Notes under the pieces: model-generated
What the model was told of the DNA's origin: nothing
Database searches by the model: none
Seen by the model: the letters and a program-made list of their open reading frames with translations, nothing else
Assembly (NCBI RefSeq): GCF_900230195.1
Contig: NZ_OCNE01000014.1
Coordinates: forward strand, 118,041-182,040
Direction of reading: 5' to 3'
Source: Streptomyces zhaozhouensis
Lineage (GTDB): Bacteria; Actinomycetota; Actinomycetes; Streptomycetales; Streptomycetaceae
Length of the DNA: 64,000 bases
Shown: positions 26,102-34,479 of the stretch, piece after piece
Numbering within the stretch: position 1 is the stretch's first letter
Layout of the letters: each line of letters starts with the position of its first letter
Position numbers and translations under genes: made by a program

Positions 26102-26992
26102 ATGCGCCGACGGCTCCAGAATTACGGACCGCCGTTGCTGCTCATCGCGCCGTCGGTCGTGCTGGTCGGGGTGTTCGTCTACGGCCTGATAGCCGTCAAC
26201 GTCAACACCTCGCTGACCGACCGCCACTCCCGCGCCCCCGCCGACGGCTATGTGGGCCTCGACAACTACAAGGCCCTCTTCTCCGACGAGGACTTCCAGC
26301 ACGCGCTGGGCAACCTGCTCATGTACACGCTGGCGTTCCTGGTCGGCGCGCTGTTCTTCGGTTTCCTGTGGGCCTGGCTGCTGGAGCGGGGCGCCCGCGG
26401 TGAGGGCGTGTTCCGGACCATCTACCTCTTCCCGATGGCGGTCTCGTTCATCGCCTCGGGTGTGGTGTGGCGCTGGCTGCTCAACAGCGCGGAGGGCGAA
26501 CGGGCCTCCGGCATCAACCGGCTGTTGGAGTCGACCGGGCTCGGGTTCCTCCAGAACTCCTGGTGGAGCGACGAGAACTGGGGCATCCTCGCGCTGACAC
26601 TGCCGGCGATCTGGCAGCTGTCGGGGTATGTGATGGCGCTGTTCCTGGCCGGGTTCCGCGGCGTGCCCGAGGAGTTGCGCGAGGCGGCCCGCGTGGACGG
26701 CGTCACCGAGTGGCAGCTGTACCGGCACGTGATCTTCCCGCAGCTGAGCCCGGTCGCGCTGTCCGCGATCATCATCGTGGGGCACATGTCGCTGAAGGTG
26801 TTCGACCTGGTGATGGCGATCGCCGGCCAGACGAACTACACGACGCAGGTGCCGGCGACCCAGATGTGGATCGAGTTCACACGGGGCGACTACGCGCTCT
26901 CGGCGGCCATCGGCACGGTGCTGCTGCTGATCGTCGCGGTGCTCATCGTGCCGTATCTCGTCTACACCTACCGACAGGAGCGCAACCGATGA
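26102..26992 (+). CDS. Sugar ABC transporter permease, MalF-type
   Basis: A 296-residue inner-membrane permease with six hydrophobic helices. The cytoplasmic EAA loop that docks the ATPase is visible as EELREAARVDGVTEWQLYRHVIFP (near residues 185-208). The ATG at 26102 follows GGAGGTGAAGC. The stop codon overlaps the start of the next permease (ATGA), so the two are translationally coupled and form the heterodimeric channel. Confidence 0.95.
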   Translation: MRRRLQNYGPPLLLIAPSVVLVGVFVYGLIAVNVNTSLTDRHSRAPADGYVGLDNYKALFSDEDFQHALGNLLMYTLAFLVGALFFGFLWAWLLERGARGEGVFRTIYLFPMAVSFIASGVVWRWLLNSAEGERASGINRLLESTGLGFLQNSWWSDENWGILALTLPAIWQLSGYVMALFLAGFRGVPEELREAARVDGVTEWQLYRHVIFPQLSPVALSAIIIVGHMSLKVFDLVMAIAGQTNYTTQVPATQMWIEFTRGDYALSAAIGTVLLLIVAVLIVPYLVYTYRQERNR

Positions 26993-27879
26993 GCACGGTC
27001 TCGACCGCGCCGCAGCCCGTGGCTCCGGCGCCGGCCTCCCCGTCGAAGTCGGCGCGCGCCCGGCGGAGCCGTGGCATCCAGGTGCTGCGCTACGGCCTGT
27101 TGTTGTTCTTCCTGGTCATCGTGATGATGCCGGTCTACGTGCTGCTGGTGACCAGCTTCAAGGGACCGGGCGACGCCAGCCCGGACCGCGCGTGGCTGCC
27201 GCCGACCGAGCTGCACCTGGACGGGTGGCGGACGGCGTGGGAGCAGTTGTCGCCCGCGCTGGGGCGGACGTTCGCGCTGGTGATCCCCGCGTCGCTGATC
27301 AGCGCCTGCCTGGGCGCGATGAACGGGTTCGTGCTCTCCCGGTGGCGCTTCCCCGGCGCCAACCTGGTGTTCACGCTGATCCTGTTCGGGATGTTCATCC
27401 CCTACCAGGCGGTGATGATCCCGCTGATCGAGCTGATGCAGGACCTGGGCGTGCAGAGCGGCGTGCCGAGCCTGATCGTGCTGCACGTGGTCTTCGGTCT
27501 GCCGATCACCACGTTGATCTTCCGCAACTACTACGCGGGCGTGCCGCAGGAGATGATCGAGGCGGCGCGCGTCGACGGCGCGGGGATGCTGCGGACGTTC
27601 CGGTCGGTGGTGCTTCCCCTGTCGGTGCCGGCGTTCGTCGTCACGTTGATCTGGCAGTTCACGTCGGCGTGGAACGACTACCTGTTCGCGCTGTTCTTCT
27701 CGAACGCGCGCAACGGCCCCGTCACCATCTCGCTGAACTTCCTGGCCAGCGGTCAGCTCCAGGACTACTCGGCGAGCATGGCGGGCGCGCTGATCGCGTC
27801 GTTCCCGACGTTGATCGTCTACATCGTGCTGGGGCGCTGGTTCCTCGGCGGGCTGATGGCCGGCTCGTTGAAGGGCTGA
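26989..27879 (+). CDS. Sugar ABC transporter permease, MalG-type
   Basis: A 296-residue permease partner with a Pro/Ala-rich cytoplasmic N-terminus (about 1-25) and six helices. The EAA loop reads QEMIEAARVDGAGMLRTFRSVVLP. Translation starts at the ATG embedded in the previous stop (4-nt overlap). It is the last gene of the importer operon and is followed by a strong terminator. Confidence 0.95.
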   Translation: MSTVSTAPQPVAPAPASPSKSARARRSRGIQVLRYGLLLFFLVIVMMPVYVLLVTSFKGPGDASPDRAWLPPTELHLDGWRTAWEQLSPALGRTFALVIPASLISACLGAMNGFVLSRWRFPGANLVFTLILFGMFIPYQAVMIPLIELMQDLGVQSGVPSLIVLHVVFGLPITTLIFRNYYAGVPQEMIEAARVDGAGMLRTFRSVVLPLSVPAFVVTLIWQFTSAWNDYLFALFFSNARNGPVTISLNFLASGQLQDYSASMAGALIASFPTLIVYIVLGRWFLGGLMAGSLKG

Positions 27880-27914
27880 CGCGTCGAGGGGCTGACCGGG
27901 AACGGCGGCCGGCG

Positions 27915-27955
27915 GAGGGGCCGGACGGCGCGCGTCGCGTGCCGTCCGGCCCCTC
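27915..27955 (+). terminator. Terminator of the sugar importer operon
   Basis: A perfect 15-bp stem (27915-27929 with 27941-27955, GAGGGGCCGGACGGC and complement) with an 11-nt loop lies 35 nt past the permease stop codon. Confidence 0.85.
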
Positions 27956-28147
27956 GTCGTCGTAGGGTCCCCAGGTCGCCGCCGGGGGCGTCCGGGTCGC
28001 CGGGCGACGGGTTGCCGCCACGGTCCGCCTCGCGGGTGAGCTTCCGCGACGCGCCGGGGCGGGGGCGCTGAAACACCCGGGCGCCCCCGGACGTTGCGAG
28101 AAGGCGCATCCGCGCGCCGAACGACCGACCCACGACTGGGAGTGACC

Positions 28148-28639
28148 GTGACGCATCTGTACGACACCCGACTGCGGACCCTCGACGGCGAGGACACCTC
28201 GCTGGACGCCTTCCGCGGCGACCTGCTGCTGGTGGTCAACGTGGCGTCGCGCTGCGGTCTCACGCCGCAGTACGCCGGGCTGGAACGGCTCCACGAGCGG
28301 TACGCGGAGCGCGGGTTCCGGGTCCTCGGCTTCCCGTGCAACCAGTTCGCGGGCCAGGAGCCGGGCTCCTCGGAGGAGATCCGCACCTTCTGCTCCACGA
28401 CGTACGGGGTGACGTTCCCCATGTTCGAACGGATCGAGGTCAACGGCCCGGGGCGGCATCCGCTGTACGAGGAGCTGGCGGGGGTCGCGGACGCCTCGGG
28501 CGAGGCCGGTGACGTGCAGTGGAACTTCGAGAAGTTCCTGATCTCGCCGGAGGGCGAGCCCTTCGCCCGCTTCCGGCCGCGTACCGAGCCGGAGGACAGC
28601 GAGCTGGTGGCGGCGATCGAGGCGCGGCTGCCCCGCTGA
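28148..28639 (+). CDS. Glutathione peroxidase-family thiol peroxidase
   Basis: A 163-residue peroxidase of the GPx/BsaA family. The peroxidatic Cys is in NVASRCGLTPQYAGLE; FPCNQFAGQEPG and the late VQWNFEKFL supply the conserved Gln and Trp. Actinomycetes lack glutathione, so thioredoxin or mycothiol is the likelier electron donor (inference from the family). The GTG at 28148 is chosen because GGGAG lies five bases upstream; GTG at 28142 is an alternative. It is a stand-alone gene between two terminators. Confidence 0.93.
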   Translation: MTHLYDTRLRTLDGEDTSLDAFRGDLLLVVNVASRCGLTPQYAGLERLHERYAERGFRVLGFPCNQFAGQEPGSSEEIRTFCSTTYGVTFPMFERIEVNGPGRHPLYEELAGVADASGEAGDVQWNFEKFLISPEGEPFARFRPRTEPEDSELVAAIEARLPR

Positions 28640-28954
28640 GTCGCCGAGTCGCCGGTGCGACGGGGCGCGGAGGACCACCCGCCGTGCCGGTGCGGCGCGG
28701 TTGTCGCCGGCGGCCCGCCGCGCACGCGCCGCGCGGTTCCCCCGCGCCCCACGCCGCCCACCGGCGGTGCGGGGGCGCGGGGAACGGCGCGAGCGAACCA
28801 CCACCGGGGCGGGGACGGCCACCCACCCGGCCCCCCGGGTCAGTAGTCGCCCGCGCCCCTCGCCCGGCATCGGCGCGGTCGCCCGTTGGGGGGGATGGGC
28901 GGGGGACGGTCCGCGTTCCCGGGGGGTGTGGGCACGCCGCCGTGTTATGACGGT
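28640..28954. other. Intergenic region after the peroxidase gene
   Basis: 315 nt with no gene. It contains the Streptomyces-type hairpin repeat at 28730-28791. The promoter of the SpoIIE-like gene should lie near the right end. Confidence 0.5.
28730..28791. repeat. Streptomyces-type GTTCCCC(C)GCGCCCC hairpin repeat, likely terminator
   Basis: CGCGGTTCCCCCGCGCCCC (ending 28750) is mirrored by GGGGGCGCGGGGAAC (from 28771) with one-base slippage, with a shorter inner stem between. This motif is widespread between Streptomyces genes. A single half-copy (GCGCGGTTCCCCGCGCCCC) occurs at about 41638-41656. Confidence 0.75.
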
Positions 28955-31885
28955 GTGTCACCCCACCAGCGCGTCGCGGAGCTTCGCTTGTTTGATGATG
29001 CTGCGGATCTGATTCGCCTCGGGACGCTGGCCGGCGCCGAGGTCACCGCCGAGGTGGAGCTGTTGCGGCTGGCGGTGCAGCACGCCGTCGCCGGCACCGG
29101 CGGCCTCGGGGGCTTCGCCCACCTCCGCCAGGGCGAGGGCGTTCCCCTGCGGCTGGCGACCGTGGTCGGACTGCCGGTCACGGTCGCCGGCCGCTGGGAC
29201 CGGCTGCCGGAGGACTCCCCCACCGCGCCCGCCGCCGCGTTGCGCGACGGCGCGCCCCGCTGGGCGGCCGCGTGGCCGCCCGGCGGCGAGCCGGAGGGCT
29301 CGGCCTGGGGCGCGGTGGAGCGCGTCGGGGTGCTGGCGCTGCCGGTGTGGGGCGACGACGGGCCGGTGGGTGTGCTGTCCGTGCTGACGGCCGACCCGCC
29401 GGAGGCGCGGCGCGCGTTTCTGCGGCGGCTGGCCGAGGTGGCCGGCGAACGCCTGGGGTCGGTCGCCCACCAGCGCCCCGGGGAGCCGACGCCGTGGCGG
29501 CGGCCGACGCCGACGGCCGCGTCGCGCACGCGGAGCGTTCCGGTGGCGATGTGGTCCTGGGACCTGGCGACGGGGTTGATGGAGCACGGACCGGAGGCGG
29601 CGCCGCTGCTGCTGCTCGCCGGTCTCGACCCGGAGCGCTGGGACCACAGGGCCGGGACCCTGATGGCCAGGGTCCACCCGGACGACCGGCCCGCGGTGGA
29701 GGCCGACGTGCGGCGGGCCATCGCCGAACGGCGGGTGCTGGCCGTGGAGTTCCGCGTGCGGGACACCTCGGGGCACAGCAACTGGCTGTCGTTGCGCGGC
29801 CAGTTCCGGTTCGACGCGCGGGGCGTGCCGACCCGGTTGGAGGGGCACTCCTGGGACATCACCTCCTCGCACTCGGTGCTCCAGTGGCTGCCGACGCTGC
29901 TGGAGAACCATCCCGACCCGCTCTACACCTTTCTGGCCGACCGCGAGGTGATCTGGTCCAACCGGGCGGCGAACGCGATGGCCGCGACGTACGCCCCCGA
30001 CCGTCCCGAGGACGTGGCGGGTTGGTTCCTCGGCGGTCGTGCGGGCGAGGAGAACGCGCGGGCCGTCCTGGACGCCGCGTTCGCGTCGGCCGGGAGGCTG
30101 GTCACCCACGAGTTCACCGCCCCGGCGGCCGAGGCGCCGGCGCCGCGTGCCTGGCGAGCCCGCTCGGGGCGCATCGGGGAGCACATCGCGGTCCAGTTGA
30201 TGGACATCAGCGCCCAGCACGACGCGGAGCGGGCGGCGGTGCTGCGCGCCCAGCAGGTGGACCGCTTCCGGGAGGCGATGGCCCGCGCGGTGCGGGCCAG
30301 GGACGCGGCGGCGGCCGTCGCGGAGCACGTGCTGCCGATGGTCGGCGCGGACGGGCTGCTCGTCTACCAGTACCAGGCCGACGCGACCGAGCTGATCGGC
30401 TCCGTCGGGTACGCCCCGGAGCGGCTGCGGGAGTTGGAGGAGAGCCGGGTGGCGCATCTGGGCCGGCGGTTCCCCGCCTCGGAGGCGCCCACCTTCTTCG
30501 GCTCCCCCGAGGAGCTGGCCAGGCGGCGCCCGGAGATCGCGGACGTGGTGCGGGCGGGCGGGCGGCAGGCGTGGTTCTCGTTGCCGCTGGCCGTCGCCAA
30601 CGAGAAGGTGGGGCACTGCGTCCTGTCATGGAACCAGCCGCACGACCTGGGCACCGAGGAGAGCAGTCTGCTGGCGACGCTCGGCGGGCTGCTGGCCCAG
30701 TCGTTGGAACGCGGGCGGCTGTTCGACCGGGAGCACTCCAGGGCGCAGGCGCTGCGGGAGGCGCTGCGCCCGTGGGAACTGCCGACGCCGGTCGGGGTGA
30801 CGGCGGCGGCGCGGCGACACCCGCTGCGCCAGGCCGACAGGTTCGGCTCCTGGAGCGCGGCACTGCCGCTGCCGAGCGCGCGAACGCTGCTGATCAGCGC
30901 GAGCATCGGCCGCGACGGGCTGGAGGCGGCCGTCGCGATGGGGCAGTTGCGCACCACGGTCTCCGAACTGGCGCGGCTGGACCAGCCGTTGGACGAGCTG
31001 GCGGCGCAGGTCAGCGAGTGCGAGGTGGTGAACAGGCTGGCGCGCGACCCGGAGGCGCCCTGCCCCACGCTTCTCCTCGCCCTCTACGACGCGACCAGCG
31101 GGCGGATGGACGCACTCAGCGCCGGCCACCCCGTTCCGCTGCTGACGTCGCCGGACGGCCGCACGGAGGTGTGCCGGGTCCCGGTCGGGGTGCCGCTGGG
31201 GGCCTCGGCCATCCCGTACACGACCTACCGGACCGAGGTGGCCCCCGGCTCGCTGCTGTGCGTCTCCACCGCGTCCCTCACCGAGGACGGGGCGGGCGAA
31301 CGGCCGGCGCCGGTGCCGGCCGGCGCGCTGGAGGCGGCGGCGGGGGCGCCGGCGGAGCGGGCGCTGCCGCTGCTGGAGGAGGGCTGCGCACGGGTCTGGG
31401 AGACGCTGGACGAGCCGCCGGAGAGCGGCGCCGCGCTGCTGCTGGCCCGGCTCGACCGGCTGCCGCCGGGACGGCAGGCGACGACCGAGCTGCCGTGCGC
31501 CCCGGCCTCGGCGGGGCTGGCGCGGCGTTGGCTGACGGGGCGGCTGGCCGAACTGGGCCTGGAGAGCCTGGCGTTCGTCGCCGAGTTGTCGGTGAGCGAG
31601 CTGGTGAGCAACACGGTGCGGCACGCCTCGGGCCCCATCCGCCTGCGGCTGCTGCGCCTGACGGACCGGCTGGTCGTGGAGGTGTACGACCGCAGTCAGT
31701 CGGCGCCCCGGCTGCGGCCGTTGAACCTGCTGGCGGAGGAGGGCCGGGGGCTGCTGCTGGTCGCGCAGACGGCGGAGGCGTGGGGCTCGTTCTTCACCGA
31801 GGACGGCAAGTGCATCTGGATCGCGCTCGCCCTCGAGGGTCCCGGGGAGGCCGGGGCGTTCGAGGGCGGCGCGGGCCCCGGCTGA
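28955..31885 (+). CDS. GAF/PAS/SpoIIE-like/HATPase regulator with degenerate phosphatase domain
   Basis: A protein of about 976 residues. Order: GAF-like region (about 10-160), two PAS-like regions (about 200-310, 320-410), a GAF domain (about 420-590), a SpoIIE/PP2C-like domain (about 610-800) and an RsbW-type HATPase domain (about 840-955; ELVSNTVRHA and EEGRGLLLV). Such proteins normally control anti-anti-sigma factors. The PP2C metal ligands are absent: GGDW is replaced by FGSWS, D-x-x-G-x-G by SASIGRDG and TDG by TAS. The domain is therefore probably a non-catalytic sensor, while the kinase domain looks intact. The start is uncertain (GTG 28928 or 28955). It is convergent with the UvrA-like gene, 7 nt apart. 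Confidence 0.85.
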   Translation: MSPHQRVAELRLFDDAADLIRLGTLAGAEVTAEVELLRLAVQHAVAGTGGLGGFAHLRQGEGVPLRLATVVGLPVTVAGRWDRLPEDSPTAPAAALRDGAPRWAAAWPPGGEPEGSAWGAVERVGVLALPVWGDDGPVGVLSVLTADPPEARRAFLRRLAEVAGERLGSVAHQRPGEPTPWRRPTPTAASRTRSVPVAMWSWDLATGLMEHGPEAAPLLLLAGLDPERWDHRAGTLMARVHPDDRPAVEADVRRAIAERRVLAVEFRVRDTSGHSNWLSLRGQFRFDARGVPTRLEGHSWDITSSHSVLQWLPTLLENHPDPLYTFLADREVIWSNRAANAMAATYAPDRPEDVAGWFLGGRAGEENARAVLDAAFASAGRLVTHEFTAPAAEAPAPRAWRARSGRIGEHIAVQLMDISAQHDAERAAVLRAQQVDRFREAMARAVRARDAAAAVAEHVLPMVGADGLLVYQYQADATELIGSVGYAPERLRELEESRVAHLGRRFPASEAPTFFGSPEELARRRPEIADVVRAGGRQAWFSLPLAVANEKVGHCVLSWNQPHDLGTEESSLLATLGGLLAQSLERGRLFDREHSRAQALREALRPWELPTPVGVTAAARRHPLRQADRFGSWSAALPLPSARTLLISASIGRDGLEAAVAMGQLRTTVSELARLDQPLDELAAQVSECEVVNRLARDPEAPCPTLLLALYDATSGRMDALSAGHPVPLLTSPDGRTEVCRVPVGVPLGASAIPYTTYRTEVAPGSLLCVSTASLTEDGAGERPAPVPAGALEAAAGAPAERALPLLEEGCARVWETLDEPPESGAALLLARLDRLPPGRQATTELPCAPASAGLARRWLTGRLAELGLESLAFVAELSVSELVSNTVRHASGPIRLRLLRLTDRLVVEVYDRSQSAPRLRPLNLLAEEGRGLLLVAQTAEAWGSFFTEDGKCIWIALALEGPGEAGAFEGGAGPG

Positions 31886-31892
31886 GCGGGGG

Positions 31893-34400
31893 TCAGTCGG
31901 CGGGCGCCAGCAGGGGCGTGCCGGCGGCGACCCGGCGCAGATAGCCGGCGGTGGCGCCGGTGCCGGCCGCCACCTCCTCGGGGGTGCCCTGGGCCGTGAT
32001 CCGGCCCCCGAGGGCGCCGGCGCCGGGGCCGAGGTCCACCAACCAGTCGCAGCGGGCGGCGAGATGGAGGTCGTGCTCGGCGATGACGACGGTGTTGCCC
32101 GCCTCCAGCAGCGTCTCCAGGGCGTCGACCATGCGCTGGATGTCGGCCGGGTGCAGCCCGGAGACCGGCTCGTCCATCAGGACCAGCCCGGCGCCGCGTC
32201 CCCGGGTGCCGCGCTGGATGGCGCCCGCGAGCTTGAGCCGCTGCGCCTCCCCGCCCGACAGGTCGGTGGCGCTCTGCCCGAGCGGAAGGTAGCCGAGGCC
32301 GACGCGGTCCAGCGAGCGCAGCGCGGTGGCCAGCGGCGCCGGCTCGGTGAAGTGCTCGACGGCCTCGGCGACGGTCAGGGCGAGCACCTGGTCGACGCTC
32401 AGCCCCCGGTGCCGGACGGACAGCACCTCGGGGGTGAACCTGCGGCCCCCGCACGCGTCGCAGACCACCCACACGTCCGGCAGGAAGTGCATGTCGACCA
32501 GCTTGCGGCCGTAGCCGGTGCACGCCTCGCACCGCCCGCCGGCGGCGTTGAAGGAGAACGCGGAGGCGCTCAGGCCGAGCGCGCGGGCGCGTTCGGTGCC
32601 GGCGAAGAGCCGGCGGATCGCGTCGAACGCCTTGGAGTAGGTGGCCGGGTTGGAGCGCGGGGTGCGGCCGATGGGTTCCTGGTCGACGACGGCGAGCCAG
32701 TCGAGGGGGGCGAGGCCCTCGACCCGGGCGACGGTGCCGGCGGCCTCCCCCGCGAGGGCCGCGGTGACGCCGGCGCCGAGCGCGTCGCGCAGCACGCTGC
32801 TCTTGCCGCTGCCGCTGACACCGGTCAGGCATGTCAACCTGCCGAGCGGGACGCGAAGTTCGTCGGCCGTCACGTTGTTGACCTTCACGCCGCGCAGCGT
32901 CAGCCACTCGGTGCCGGCTGCGACGGGGCGCGGGGCGCGCGCCACCCGGGCGCCGCGGCCGGCGAGGTACCGTCCGGTGACCGACTCGGGATGGCGGGCG
33001 ATCTCGGCGGGCGGGCCGGCGGCCAGCAGCCGCCCGCCGGCGCGGCCGGCGCCGGGGCCCATGTCGAGGACCCAGTCGGCGCGGGCGATCAGCTCGGGGT
33101 CGTGCTCGACGAGGAGGACGCTGTTCCCCGCGTCGCGCAGTTCGCCGACGATGTCCAGCAGATGGGCCTTGTCGGCCGGGTGGAGCCCGGTGCCCGGCTC
33201 GTCGAGGACGAAGGTGATGCCGGTCAGGTCCGTGTTGAGCTGGGCGGCCAGCCGGGTGCGTTGCAGCTCGCCGCCGGAGAGCGAGGCGGCCGGTCGGGAG
33301 AGCTGGATGTGTCCGACGCCGAGCCGCCGCAGCACCCGCAGCCGTCCCCGCAGTTGGGCGAGCAGCGGCTCCGCCACCTCGCGCTGGGCGCGGTTGAGGG
33401 GCCCCGGCACGGCGTCGGTCCAGGCGTGGACGCGGTCCACCTCGCGGGCGACGAGTCGCTCGTAGGTGACGCCGCCGAGCAGCACGCCCCGCGCGGCCTC
33501 CCCGTAACCGGTGCCGTCGCAGCGGGCACAGGGCTCCTTGCGCATGTACGCCAGGTAGCGTTCCCTGGCGCTCGGCGTGGAGGCCCTGGCGGCGACGCGT
33601 TCGACCTCGGCGAGCGCGCCGCGCATCGGACTGCTGTCGCTGAAGGTGTACGTGCCGGTGTTCTGGCGGGAGGAGATCTCGTACGTCGCGTCGACCACCT
33701 CGTCGCCGGTGCCGTGGAGCACCGCCTCGCGGAAGTCGGCGGGGAGGTCGCGCCAGGGCCGCTCGATGTCGATGCCGCGTGTGTGGGCGAGGGCCTGCAC
33801 GAAGTGGTGTTCGCCGGAACGCCACTTGGCGAACCAGGGCGAGGCGCCCCGGAAGAGCGGCAGGTCGGGGTCGACGATGATCAGGTCGGCGGCGGCCCGC
33901 CAGGCGCCGCCGACGCCGTGGCACTCCGCGCAGCCGCCCTCGGGGCTGAACAGGTCGAAGTGGGCGGTGGAGAGCGTCGCCCCCGGGGCGCTCCCGTCGT
34001 CGGCCAGGCCGGGCAGCCGGGAGTAGAGCAGCCCGAGATGGGCGTCGATGCCGGTGATGGTGGCGACCGTGGAGCGCGGGTTGTGGTTGGTGCGGCGCTG
34101 GTCGACGGCGAGGGTGGCGCCGAGGCCTGTGATGCGGTCGACCTGGGGGCGGCTGCGCTGGTTGATGTACTGGCGGACGAACGGCGAGAGGCCCTCCAGG
34201 TAGCGGAGCTGGGCCTCGCTGTGCACGGTGTCGAGGGCGAGCGAGGTCTTCCCGCTGCCGCTGACGCCGGTGAAGACCACGACCCGGTCCCGGGGGATCC
34301 GCAGGGAGACGTCACGCAGGTTGTGCGTGCGCGCTCCCTGGACCTCGATGGCTCCGGTGGTGCCGGGCCCGGGTGGGGCCTCCGGACGGGACGTTGTCAT
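31893..34400 (-). CDS. UvrA-like ABC-class excinuclease subunit (UvrA2 type)
   Basis: An 835-residue protein with two ABC ATPase units (Walker A GVSGSGKTSLA near residue 47 and GVSGSGKSSVL near 540; signatures LSGGELQRTRLA and LSGGEAQRLKLA). Zinc-finger Cys pairs (CAEC, CARC, CEAC, CDAC) are kept. It is about 110 residues shorter than housekeeping UvrA, as expected for UvrA2, which lacks the UvrB-binding domain. UvrA2 proteins are linked to DNA-damage tolerance and to self-resistance in some antibiotic producers. It stands about 4 kb from the peptide cluster and may be unrelated to it. Confidence 0.92.
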   Translation of the reverse strand: MTTSRPEAPPGPGTTGAIEVQGARTHNLRDVSLRIPRDRVVVFTGVSGSGKTSLALDTVHSEAQLRYLEGLSPFVRQYINQRSRPQVDRITGLGATLAVDQRRTNHNPRSTVATITGIDAHLGLLYSRLPGLADDGSAPGATLSTAHFDLFSPEGGCAECHGVGGAWRAAADLIIVDPDLPLFRGASPWFAKWRSGEHHFVQALAHTRGIDIERPWRDLPADFREAVLHGTGDEVVDATYEISSRQNTGTYTFSDSSPMRGALAEVERVAARASTPSARERYLAYMRKEPCARCDGTGYGEAARGVLLGGVTYERLVAREVDRVHAWTDAVPGPLNRAQREVAEPLLAQLRGRLRVLRRLGVGHIQLSRPAASLSGGELQRTRLAAQLNTDLTGITFVLDEPGTGLHPADKAHLLDIVGELRDAGNSVLLVEHDPELIARADWVLDMGPGAGRAGGRLLAAGPPAEIARHPESVTGRYLAGRGARVARAPRPVAAGTEWLTLRGVKVNNVTADELRVPLGRLTCLTGVSGSGKSSVLRDALGAGVTAALAGEAAGTVARVEGLAPLDWLAVVDQEPIGRTPRSNPATYSKAFDAIRRLFAGTERARALGLSASAFSFNAAGGRCEACTGYGRKLVDMHFLPDVWVVCDACGGRRFTPEVLSVRHRGLSVDQVLALTVAEAVEHFTEPAPLATALRSLDRVGLGYLPLGQSATDLSGGEAQRLKLAGAIQRGTRGRGAGLVLMDEPVSGLHPADIQRMVDALETLLEAGNTVVIAEHDLHLAARCDWLVDLGPGAGALGGRITAQGTPEEVAAGTGATAGYLRRVAAGTPLLAPAD

Positions 34401-34479
34401 GGAACCTCTGCTCCCTCACGGTCGGTTGACGACACGGCCCGGAGAGCCTACGTCCTCGCCGCGCGGGCCGTGGCCCGCT

